Shown: in pieces, positions 55,677 to 64,000 of the stretch
Layout of the letters: every line of letters starts with the position of its first letter
How positions within the stretch are numbered: position 1 is the stretch's first letter
Assembly (NCBI GenBank): GCA_019400425.1
Contig: JAFREE010000081.1
Coordinates: 1 to 64,000, forward strand
Direction: 5' to 3'
Origin: Hymenochaete sp. R1
Lineage: Eukaryota > Basidiomycota > Agaricomycetes > Hymenochaetales > Hymenochaetaceae
Length of the DNA stretch: 64,000 nucleotides
Program-made: the position numbers and the translations under genes
The notes under the pieces: generated by a model
The model's input: only the letters and a program-made list of their open reading frames with translations
Told to the model about the DNA's origin: nothing
Database searches by the model: none

Positions 55677-56797
55677 TCATTGAATGAGTAAGGTCGGCAT
55701 GTCGGATAATTCGGATGGGTTTTCGCCGTGTACCCGCTCCATGAATGAGGACTCGAAATCCTTGAACATCGAGTCGCCCAACACAGCAAAGACTACGCGC
55801 TCAAACGATCTGCGGAAACGTGAATTGTTGCGACCGAGTAAGTCAGCCCAAATCGTGGCAATTGTCCGTACGTCGTTCTTGAATACGCCACAGCCCCACG
55901 CGCCCAGCACAAGGTGGCGTACACCCTGACGCTCGAAAGCAAAGAGCACCCGGGACGCCCTTTCTCGCATAGCTCGCTCTATTTTTGACGCCTCTGTTTT
56001 GGGTGATAGACAGCCCATGATGGACTGCTTTACGACACCGGCGTTGACCGCTGCGGACGTGAGGACGTCTGCAACTACAGGTCGTTGCCATGCACCTGTC
56101 ATGATCATTGTTACGACGCTATAAAGGAACCAAACTGTGTTGTCTCACCTTCATCGTCTCGTAGAAGTAGGACGTTAGGGGAATAGACCATGGAATGAGA
56201 GTAATAACCAGCTTGCGGGTCATGTCGATGCACCGTGTAGAACGGCGTGGCCGTCTCGCTCATCAAGGAAGGATATAGGGTAGATGACCGCGCTATCGAC
56301 TCTTCTTGAGCTTGCGCTCCGTTCAGAAATCCACCACCTGGATGCTTGGCCGATGCGAAGTTCAGGATCCCGATCTTATTGTCGTCCCGTTCCATTTCGA
56401 GAGAATCTGAGTTTGATCGGGATGTCGTGGTAGCAAGTAGACGAGCCCCTGCGAGTGTGGATGTCTGGAGCACGATAATTTTGCAATCTTTCGCTCGGTC
56501 TCGATTAAAGGAATTAGGAGTCGAAGGTGTGGACGTTGCGGGAAGTTGTGCCCGTGCTAAGCTGGATGTGCTGCTGGAACTCGGAGGCGATTGCCAGGCT
56601 GACAATACGCTATCGGGGATGAATAATCGCGTGTTCTCGACACAGCGCGCAACTGCCTCTGAGAGATAGATTTCACCGACTCCTTGGACGAGGTATGATC
56701 CTCGATCTATAGCGTCGAGAGTTGTTTCTGCAATCTCGACGAAGCGTTTCTTCCTGGGGCTTTCCTTGCCTCGCATGGCGTCTACGGTAGAATGCAT
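55677..56797 (-). CDS. Microbial-type poly(ADP-ribose) glycohydrolase-like protein
   Basis: Two exons (56149-56797, 55677-56095) encode 355 aa. The catalytic PARG signature GGG-x(6-8)-QEE is present: HPGGGFLNGAQAQEESIARSS (Gly154-156, Gln164-Glu-Glu166). The rest follows the bacterial-type PARG/TIGR02452 family: LNFASAKHPGG, SSTLYPSL, YYSHSMVYSPNVLLLRDDEG, VADVLTSAAVNAG, RMRERASRVL with LVLGAWGCGVFKND, and FERVVFAVLGDS. Such enzymes hydrolyse poly(ADP-ribose). Between residues about 70 and 100 the protein has a Ser/Thr-rich insertion not typical of the bacterial enzymes. The ATG at 56797 (MHSTVDAMRGKESPRKKRFV) fits the usual start before the conserved ETLxxI helix. Assignment is strong; the biological target in this fungus is unknown. 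Confidence 0.92.
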
Positions 56798-57374
56798 GTG
56801 TCTGGGATCGTTTTTGAATGATATTTGTGGAGGCAGTGGCTGGAGATAGGAAAGGAGGGATAAGTGATGGTGGCGGGCTAAGACGGAGGGCTTATAAGGT
56901 GTAATCTAACTGTTGTTGTCTGGTGAGGCGCGTAGATCGCACGCGTCTTTTGAATTCCTTTCTCTATATAGCTAAATTTGAAGCACATGATTTCATCAGG
57001 GTTCGGCCCCTGAAAGTTCGAGTTGCAACTTAGGCGTGCGTGGGTATTCTCGGACTAGAGCTTCGAAAACGTGCCAAACCAGATTCAATCTTAGCGGGCT
57101 TTGCTTGAACGGAGTCAAGAGGGCTTTGCACAAAACCGACAAAGAAGACTGCGCCAAAATTTATGGCGCGAAACCGTGTCCGTTCCGTTTCCAGCGGCCT
57201 TCGGCCATCTGTATCATCTGCGCGCCTAATTGGAAGACACTGTATCAGATTGCACGTTGATCACTACTATTTCTGTCGAGGCAGCGAGGCAATAATACCA
57301 GCTGTGACAGAAAAGCTATTTAAGAGAAATTACTATTCCTCGGTATGAACACAACAGTACTTTGTAATCGAAGC
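56798..57374. other. Spacer between polygalacturonase stop and PARG start
   Basis: Holds the PARG-like promoter. A 74-codon plus-strand frame (57036-57260) is Cys-rich by chance and has no recognisable domain. Confidence 0.4.
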
Positions 57375-59262
57375 TCATGATGTTGTATCGCACGCTCCGA
57401 ACAAAGACGACGAGTCGCCTGTGAGCTCTACATTCTGGCACTCGAAGTTCGTAGAATCGCTTGTCCCGCTGCACGACAATCAGCAATGTGCAGTGGCTCG
57501 AAGGGAAAGGAGACGTACGAAAGACCGCCGAGATTGGTAACTGTAATGTTTGAACACCTCCCGTCTGGTGAGCAATCAAGTGTGGCTACGGTCGAACTGG
57601 TGCCGGTGCCAGAAATGCTGTACTACACTATTAACTTGTTCTCGTGGCCATCTCATGGCCGGGATATCGAAAGTCGCGACTTACGAAGCAAATACAACAT
57701 TTTGGATCAGCGTATTGGATGGGAACTCGGCGCAGTCGTCCGCGGACGTCATGTAACACTGGAATCGCATGAGACCGCTATAGGTCTTCAATAAAAGGGA
57801 TAAGCTAACCTGATCGATGACAACAGGATTATCCACCGCATCGACAACGAAGTTCTCAAACGTAATATTCTTCACAATTCCACTGCCTACTCCTGAGCCA
57901 GCCCAGCATTTAATTCGAGCTCCGTTTTCGGCATCCGACATGCGCACGTCGCTAGTAGTTAATCAGAATGTAAGAACCAAAGACACGTTACTGAATACGA
58001 ATGCATCGTTATTGCGCAAAAACTCACCGGGAAGTAACGTTCTCCACGATGTCAAACATGCCTGCGAATTGACCTAAAGAACCCACAGAGATACCGCTAG
58101 AAATTCCGGTGAGCTCCCACACAAGGGATAGGCGGTAAGAGGAACCGTCAATAAAAGGACATACTGCGATCCAGAACAGGTCAAATTAGACACGAGGATG
58201 TTCGTAGCATCTGAATAGTCGGTCGAGTGAGCTTGTTGCGCTATCTCCGTAGTGAGAAAATAAGCTGACTGGGTTTGAAACTGACGCAATCGTCACCGTT
58301 GGCAATAACACTATCTTTAACGACGACTTGATCTGTTCGATAAATATCCCAGCCATCGGTGTTTGCAATGTCGGCGTCGGACGTCGAAACTGCCTTTATA
58401 TTGATGTTGGAATAGGTGACATTCTTTGAGGAATGAGCCAGATTGAACCATTCGGGAGAGTTGATCATATTTATGTTCTAGGCACGTTGTATTAGACAAG
58501 CTCGGTATATCATTGAAACAATTTACCTCAACTAGTACATTCGTTCCATTCATTATCGTCAAGATGATTGGCCGTATCAACGTATCGTCTTCCGAGCTGA
58601 GGAGATGAATATCACGAATAATTATAGACACCACCGCTCGTAACTCACAATGCATCGTACCAGACCTTATCCGAATGAGACTTCTAACGCGAGAGAAGAG
58701 TGATAAAGTACAATCACCTGTCCAGATCCATCTAGTGTGCCTCCACCATCAAGGACGATATTTGTACCCCCGAGAAACCAGTACGTCGACTGGTTTTCTG
58801 TACATCGGGTTGTCGGAGAAGGCCAATACTTACGACGAAAAGGTGAACTAACGAAATGTTATGGGGAATGCATTCTTTCCGAGTGCGTGAATATCGCCGA
58901 AGAGCTGCATATGAGACGTGAGACATACCGACACCCAAAAATCAACATCTGGGGTAAACTTCACGGTTCCCTCCAGTAGCTATCCCAAAGTAAATCAGCG
59001 CTTATATAAACATGATTTAGAGACTTACTATATGGGTGTCTTGCGCCCCCGTCATATCCATCGGCGAGCTTATATTTAGCGTTGCACTGGATGGAATTTC
59101 AACGACTGAACAAGATGGGTCAAGCACGGCGGAGACGAAGTTGGGCCCGTCATCTCTACCACTGGCAGACAAAGTACAAGTTTGTCGGGGTGAAATAGTT
59201 CCCCAAATCCCACTAATGCTTGAGAAGAGAACGAAAGCACCATTACCGATTCTAGAACGCAT
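57375..59262 (-). CDS. Exopolygalacturonase-type glycoside hydrolase (GH28)
   Basis: Twelve exons (59029-59262, 58929-58979, 58718-58828, 58649-58683, 58527-58596, 58270-58477, 58165-58210, 58028-58096, 57810-57951, 57685-57758, 57519-57617, 57375-57468) encode 410 aa. A signal peptide lies at the start (MRSRIGNGAFVLFSSISGIW). The right-handed parallel beta-helix of GH28 shows GGTNIVLDGGGTLDGSGQ, INSPEWF, NTDGWD (206-211), GDDCVSFKPN (Asp229, Asp230), HGISVGSLG (His252) and RIK (287-289), all the catalytic and binding residues. The extended form with SHSDKVW is typical of exo-acting enzymes. It releases galacturonic acid from pectin outside the cell. The end carries paired Cys (FECQNVELTGDS, GACDTTS). 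A 35-nt exon is the smallest. Confidence 0.95.
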
Positions 59263-59801
59263 TCTGGATAACGAGAGCACCTCAAGAGTACCGAAAGCAC
59301 CAGCTTGAATGCCGCTTCTTTATGCAAAATTGAACAGGGCAATCTTCGGGATAGTTTCCAAATCGTCATCAAGAGTGACCACGACATATATTGGCGTGTC
59401 TTCCCCGGTCCGATAGTGAAAGGCGCCTCAAAATCTCATTCGTTGTAGGAGCGGCCCGGCAGAGAACAAATAGAGCTCTTGACCTCGAGAGTTCGATCAT
59501 CCACTATCACATGGACAGGCCTTGTGAACCGTTTCGTGAGCAATTCTCATTTGTTGTTGCTATTTTCGCGCTCTTCCGAAAAAAATCGAAAGTGCATTTT
59601 GGATCCCTTGTTGGTAGACGTGCGTAGTAGAGAGGCAAAGGAACATCGAAGAACTAGAAAACGTAAACGTAAATCTTAAAAGGCCCACATAAAGTCACGT
59701 GCACCAGATTTTCTATTAATTCCCGCGTTCTTGAAGTTCCAAGCTCCTTAATTCCTTGTTGTTCCTCTAACTTCCACCTCCAAAACTCAGCAGTATCAAA
59801 A
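59263..59801. other. Divergent region between GH28 and LSM4
   Basis: Two genes on opposite strands start here, 539 bp apart. No additional gene was recognised. The T/C-rich part just before 59802 is the LSM4 core promoter. Confidence 0.4.
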
Positions 59802-60353
59802 ATGGTGCGTTTGGTAGTTATATTTTCTTCTTATGACTCTTACCGAGTATATTTAGCTTCCTTTATCATTACTATCAATAGCAGATGGCAAGCCAATGGT
59901 GCATTCAAAATAGTTTGGCGCCTAGGAATACTTGACCGATTCTTGCTGTAGCTCGTGGAACTTAAGAACGGCGAAACTTTAAACGGGCACTTAGTGAAAT
60001 GCGATAGCTTCATGAACATTATGATGCGTGAAGTTTACCACACGAACGCCGATGGCGATCGGTTCTTCTACTATCCGGAAACCTACGTCCGAGGGAGCAC
60101 AATCAAATTCATTCGAGTTCCCGACAAACTCCTTGACGAGGTCAAAGAGGAGCAGAACAAGGCACGCGAAAGCAACAGGGGAGCTCGCGGAGTGCCGGGC
60201 GGCGGACGTGGAGGGCGCGGAGCACCGACTCGAGGTATGTCGTCGGACTTGATCCGTGAGTTCAATCTTACACGAGTTTCAACAGGTGGTCGCGGTATTG
60301 CTCGTGGAGGTTCGACACGAGGCGGTCCCAGAGGTCGTGGACGAGGCATGTAG
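59802..60353 (+). CDS. LSM4: U6 snRNA-associated Sm-like protein LSM4
   Basis: Four exons (59802-59804, 59857-59898, 59952-60234, 60286-60353) encode 131 aa. The first exon is only ATG, followed by a GTGCGT donor. The second gives [14 protein letters not shown]; then [20 protein letters not shown] and NIMMREV form Sm1, and the Sm2 part reads [13 protein letters not shown]. The tail is an RGG-rich region ([20 protein letters not shown], then [13 protein letters not shown]). LSM4 belongs to both Lsm1-7 (decapping) and Lsm2-8 (U6 snRNP) rings. The third intron (51 nt, GTATGT...CAG) is a multiple of three and open; if kept it adds 17 non-Gly residues into the tail. I favour removal since it has clear signals. 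Confidence 0.93.
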
Positions 60354-60656
60354 AGTGAATGCGTGCTTGGACTTGGTCTATGACCCGTGACGCCATCCCT
60401 TTTTTCACATTACCTGTAAGTAGCTACTTTATTACGTTGAGTTAATCATTTATTTTGGTTTCCCCCAGCCTCATCTTACAGAGTCAAAACGTTCATGAGA
60501 GCGCTTGCGCCTAGACATGCTCCAGACGTGCGATTTATCCATCAGTATTAACTTAGAGGTCACAACCCGTATTTCAGAGACGGTGGGGACGATACGATGA
60601 GGCTACGTACTCGCATCATAAACGAAAGAGGATGTCACTCTGCAGTCGCGAAAATA
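60354..60656. other. Convergent 3' regions LSM4 / GH71
   Basis: About 300 bp between facing stops. No coding or repeat feature was recognised. Confidence 0.4.
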
Positions 60657-62610
60657 TTATTTTTTCTGTGCTGGATACATTGCGACAAAAGCGTTAAAAT
60701 TATACGTCTCCGGGTTTGGATTAAAGACAAACCCGCGGGGACGAAAATCGATGACAACGCAACCATTTCTCTCAAGGACAGCGCGCATCCCGCCATTTTC
60801 CACCAGGGGACAACATAGCATATTGATGCCAATTTCCACTTTCTGAACAGCGATCGCTGTGTTCGAGTTCCCTATACTTGGCTGCGAAGCACCAATGCTC
60901 CGTGCTAAGTCATGCTCTGAAGAAAGCGTCACAGCTGCAGGTTCTCGCGCAATAACGACCACCCAAAAAGCATCTTCTGTCTATATCAATATAGATAAAT
61001 GCTGTCAAAGCCCTCAATCGTTCCCAGACTCACTAGCTGCCAATGCTCTGGTCTTCCTACTGTGTCTGACAGGGCTTCTCCATTTTTTGGGTGTGGTCTG
61101 GCCCACAAATATATTTCATCCTCATGGGGCGAATCAGTAGTGAATGGCCGATCAACTCTCCGCCCAGCTTTGAATGCACGGATGAAGTGAGTGCAAAGTC
61201 GAAGCCAAGCGGTATGGTCGAAACCGTCCACCCAGGCATGCGAGTTCGGTTGATCTCCTTTGATCTTTCCGATGTAATGCGACTCTCCAAAATCTTATGT
61301 AGAGAGTAAGCAGGTTTTCCTTCAACACTTTTGTACGCTTTACCGTTCCACGAGATGACCTGAACGATGTCTACATCATCACGCATGGCGATGATCTGCT
61401 GCCACCTTCGAACAAGCAGCCAATCATCACCCCTATAAATCCACTGTAAGATCTGTTAAGGACATGTGAGACGTTCAGGGATTTGAAGGCACGTTTTTAT
61501 TCCAAGATTCTTTGCCGTAATGCTAAAAAAATGATGTTTGATGCTTGTAAGACTATATGTAGGCGCAACCTACAGTGAAAAACCATGGGGAAACAGACGC
61601 CATATAACACTTCTTTCCTTTCAAGGACCGGTGGCACCTCCGGTATTCATCATCAGAATTGAGCGATGGACATTTTATTTCTTCAGATGGGGAGTTTATC
61701 GTAAGGTGTGTCGGCCAACAGCCGTTCCACTACAAAAACCCGTCAGTATGAAACTCTTAACAGGATAGAGTAACATAACGTTGAAGGCCCCATCTACACA
61801 GTGCAATGCACTGAGTCGTCTCGGATCGATGAAAAAACTTGGAACGAAGTACACCTATGGGACATTTATGCGCTTGGCGTTGCTTTACCAAAGAATAGTA
61901 TACACCTACTGGGCATACCTCTTCCATCCTGGCCTTTACATGGGACCACGCGCTGCCTATATCCGGAAAGCCAAACAACGAACTTTCTCCTGCAAATGTG
62001 GATACGAGTGCTTTGCCTTTGTAGTGAAGGTATGCGGGGGAAAGAGCCACTTCAGACATCGTTGCTAATAACGGACGAACGTCTTCTTTCTTAGACGCTG
62101 CAAAGGAACTATAGAAACCGATCAATTCTAAGAGGTGGGGAGTGAGATATCGAGCACGAACGACATGTCAAAGCTCATGAAGAGTCTGAAACTCCCTTCA
62201 TAGCCACGAGCTGCATCGAAACAGTTTTTGACTTGTCTGAGTTGCCAGTCTTCCTTCCCAATATTCAAGGCGAATGCATCACTACACGCACCAGTTAGCA
62301 ACTACGAATCCTTCTATGACAGCTGAAAACTACTCACAGTCCAGCATCGTTTGCAAGATGAATGTCTTCTAGCCAACCCTCCTTGGTGTAAGACTATCAT
62401 GATGCCGAAGTGAGTGAGCCTATTTTCGCTTTTTGACAGGTTTGTGGTACCTACATAAGTGTTTCCGACCATCAAACTGGTTCGGAAAGTCTGGCATTGA
62501 GCCACTGGGTTCGAGATCCATAGATCCCGAACAACTCACTGTGCGACAACCAGCTTTGGCTCACGGATTGATCGGTTGATTATGGATTCTCCTTTGAAAA
62601 TTGTGCTCAT
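60657..62610 (-). CDS. Alpha-1,3-glucanase (mutanase), GH71
   Basis: Eleven exons (62540-62610, 62455-62476, 62338-62393, 62162-62281, 61919-62108, 61780-61854, 61574-61729, 61493-61522, 61344-61443, 61034-61293, 60657-60980) encode 467 aa. Family blocks in order: VVAHLMVGNTY, WLEDIHLANDAG, FALNIGKEDWQLRQVKNCF, FMSFDMS, LVSTFAGESS, VYFVPSFFIDPR, WNGCWPT, MASVSPWFFTHYG, WIYRGDDWLLVRRW, ISWNDFGESHYIG, WVDGFDHTAWL, IYLWARPHPK, MRAVLERNG and ETYNFNAFVA. The NDFGESH block is the active-site region. These enzymes degrade alpha-1,3-glucan of fungal walls. The start MSTIFKGESIINRSIREPKL lacks a signal peptide, unusual for a wall enzyme: either a missed 5' exon, or an intracellular form. Exon 2 is 22 nt and exon 8 is 30 nt. 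Confidence 0.92.
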
Positions 62611-62829
62611 GATGACCGTCGGAAGCAAAGAGGCTATAGATGGACATCGGACAAAGCCAGCGTCAATCAACTTGCATCTTCATCCCCACTACCTTCAAAA
62701 TCAAAATTACACTTCGCTCCCTATCCCCCCAACCAAGACAATCGAAATATAAAATGACGAGACGGAAATAACATCAACCACACATTATATACAAATAAAA
62801 TTACTTTGCTCGGTCTATGGTACTATCGA
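62611..62829. other. Short spacer, GH71 upstream and panB 3' end
   Basis: About 220 bp. No signal-peptide exon for the GH71 gene could be recognised here. Confidence 0.35.
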
Positions 62830-63874
62830 TTAGGGATTATTCATTGAAAACCTCTGCCACTCCTCCTTATCGACCCCATAACCTTCTTCCTCGCCTGGAA
62901 ATGATCTTTCTTTAACAGCGGAAATATAATCCAGCACACCAAGCCTTTGTGACTCCTTGACGTTCGCAAATCGTCTTACGAACTTTGCCTTGTGACCGTC
63001 CCAAGTGCCCATCATATCGTCCCAAACGAGGACTTGCCCGTCTGTGCCATTGCCCGCACCGATCCCTATCGTCGGTATTCTCAACTTCTGGGTTATATGT
63101 TCTCCTAATAATCTTGGCATGGCCTCGAGGACGATAGAGAAAGCACCTGCGCCTTCGAGAGCTTGAGCAGCGATCAATATGGAACGCGCGGAAGAAGCGT
63201 CTTTCCCTTGTACACGATATCCAGAGCTTGAAGTATGCCTTTGAGGTAGGAGGCCGACATGACCCATAACTGGAATGCCCATCTTCGTCAGTCGCCGGAC
63301 GGTCTCTACGATCTCTTCTCCTCCCTCCAACTTCACGCCTTCCACTCCACCTTCCCTCACCATCCTCACCGCATTTCTCATCGCCTCCTCTGGGCCTGTG
63401 TGATACGTTCCAAAAGGCATGTCAGCGATGAGGAATGGGTTCTTGCTTCCTCGCGTAACGGCACGGCAATGGTGAAGCATCTCGTCGAGCGTTAGACGGG
63501 TCGTTGAGTCGTAACCTAAGCAGACCTGCGCCAGAGAATCTCCAACGAGGGTTACATCAACACCATATCTTTCGCAAGCGCGTCCAGTGGGATAGTCGTA
63601 TGCCGTCAACATGGCGATCGGCGTCTTAGATGCTTTCATCTGGTGCAGCGTCTGGATCGTGACTTTCTTCCGCACTGAGTTTAGGTTCACTCAATACGAA
63701 TTCTTGGAGCTTACAAATCGGCCACTTACGTTTTGGATTACCGTCTTTAACCTGTGATACCTCTTCTGGCCGGACACTCATAAACCTTCTCCCAAGTGCC
63801 ATAGTCGTGTGCACGGCCTTATTCTGCTTGACGTGAAGTGTACCAGCTGCACATCGTGTTGCGCGCGGAAGCAT
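62830..63874 (-). CDS. ECM31: 3-methyl-2-oxobutanoate (ketopantoate) hydroxymethyltransferase
   Basis: Two exons (63730-63874, 62830-63674) encode 329 aa. This is PanB, which adds a hydroxymethyl group from methylene-tetrahydrofolate to 2-oxoisovalerate in pantothenate (vitamin B5) and coenzyme A synthesis. Signature blocks: MLTAYDYPTGRACERYGVDV, LVGDSLAQVCLGYDST, LDEMLHHCRAVTRG, ADMPFGTY, GVEGVKLEGG, GIPVMGHVGLLPQ, SIVLEAMP and IPTIGIGAGNGTDGQVLVWD; the Mg-binding Asp (VGDS) and catalytic Glu (LEAMP) are present. The first 25 residues (MLPRATRCAAGTLHVKQNKA) are basic, so mitochondrial import is likely, as in other fungi. The intron is 55 nt. The region after 63874 is promoter. Confidence 0.97.
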
Positions 63875-64000
63875 CGTAACGACAGAGAGCTAACCTCTAC
63901 CTTCCGGTGAGATCGATGGTATATAAATGCGAGACTTATTCCCGAGAGATGGTGGTGTCATCGTGAATTTTGCTCTTATGGTCGTGGCGAAGCAAGCGCG
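63875..64000. other. Panb promoter region, window edge
   Basis: Only 126 bp; contains the start-proximal promoter of the ketopantoate gene and continues outside the window. Confidence 0.3.

Noticed and set aside
62500..62530. GGGTTCGAGATCC resembling a tRNA B box
   Set aside because: It falls inside a GH71 intron with confirmed exon joints; no A box or acceptor stem could be folded around it.

Overview
This is a gene-dense window from a filamentous fungus, almost certainly a basidiomycete of the mushroom class Agaricomycetes. The grounds are introns of about 45-60 nt with GTRNGY donors and YAG acceptors, multi-exon genes packed on both strands, secreted wall- and pectin-active enzymes (CE16, GH28, GH71), an Elongator subunit and an F-BAR/SH3 cytokinesis protein with fungal features, and tandem expansions of MYND and BTB families. 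No rRNA, tRNA, CRISPR array or recognisable intact transposon was seen. Gene models were built by hand from reading frames, splice signals and family alignment from memory. Every exon chain listed keeps frame to its stop.

Region 1 (0-13.7 kb) is mostly housekeeping: a partial ABC ATPase, a divergent CMC4/CCT8 pair, an unknown protein with two ubiquitin-like segments, a Cdc15/Hof1-type F-BAR-SH3 protein, zeta-COP, a carnosine N-methyltransferase-like protein, a CipC-like stress protein and a lactonase-type beta-propeller. Region 2 (13.7-16.3 kb) is gene-poor, with one unresolved coding stretch and a hairpin. Region 3 (16.3-33.4 kb) holds a CE16 esterase, glucosidase II alpha, a metal-dependent cyclase/formamidase-like enzyme, Elongator subunit ELP1, two coiled-coil unknowns and a mitochondrial type III CoA-transferase. 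Region 4 (33.6-43.1 kb) has a small membrane protein and two long, disordered, low-complexity proteins.

Region 5 (44.3-53.2 kb) is the accessory part. All genes lie on the minus strand: three intact MYND zinc-finger paralogues, one decayed copy, then two BTB/POZ paralogues. The MYND copies share exon sizes and an ACGCGT/TGACGT promoter element placed 144-150 bp before each intact start codon. This is the best candidate for an undescribed, coordinately regulated gene family.

Region 6 (53.7-64 kb) has a mitochondrial membrane protein (TMEM223-like, tentative), a microbial-type PARG, a 12-exon exopolygalacturonase, LSM4, a GH71 alpha-1,3-glucanase without a visible signal peptide, and ketopantoate hydroxymethyltransferase.

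Two GC-AG introns, two first exons that hold only the ATG, and several exons of 9-22 nt mean that automatic gene callers will probably get many of these models wrong.
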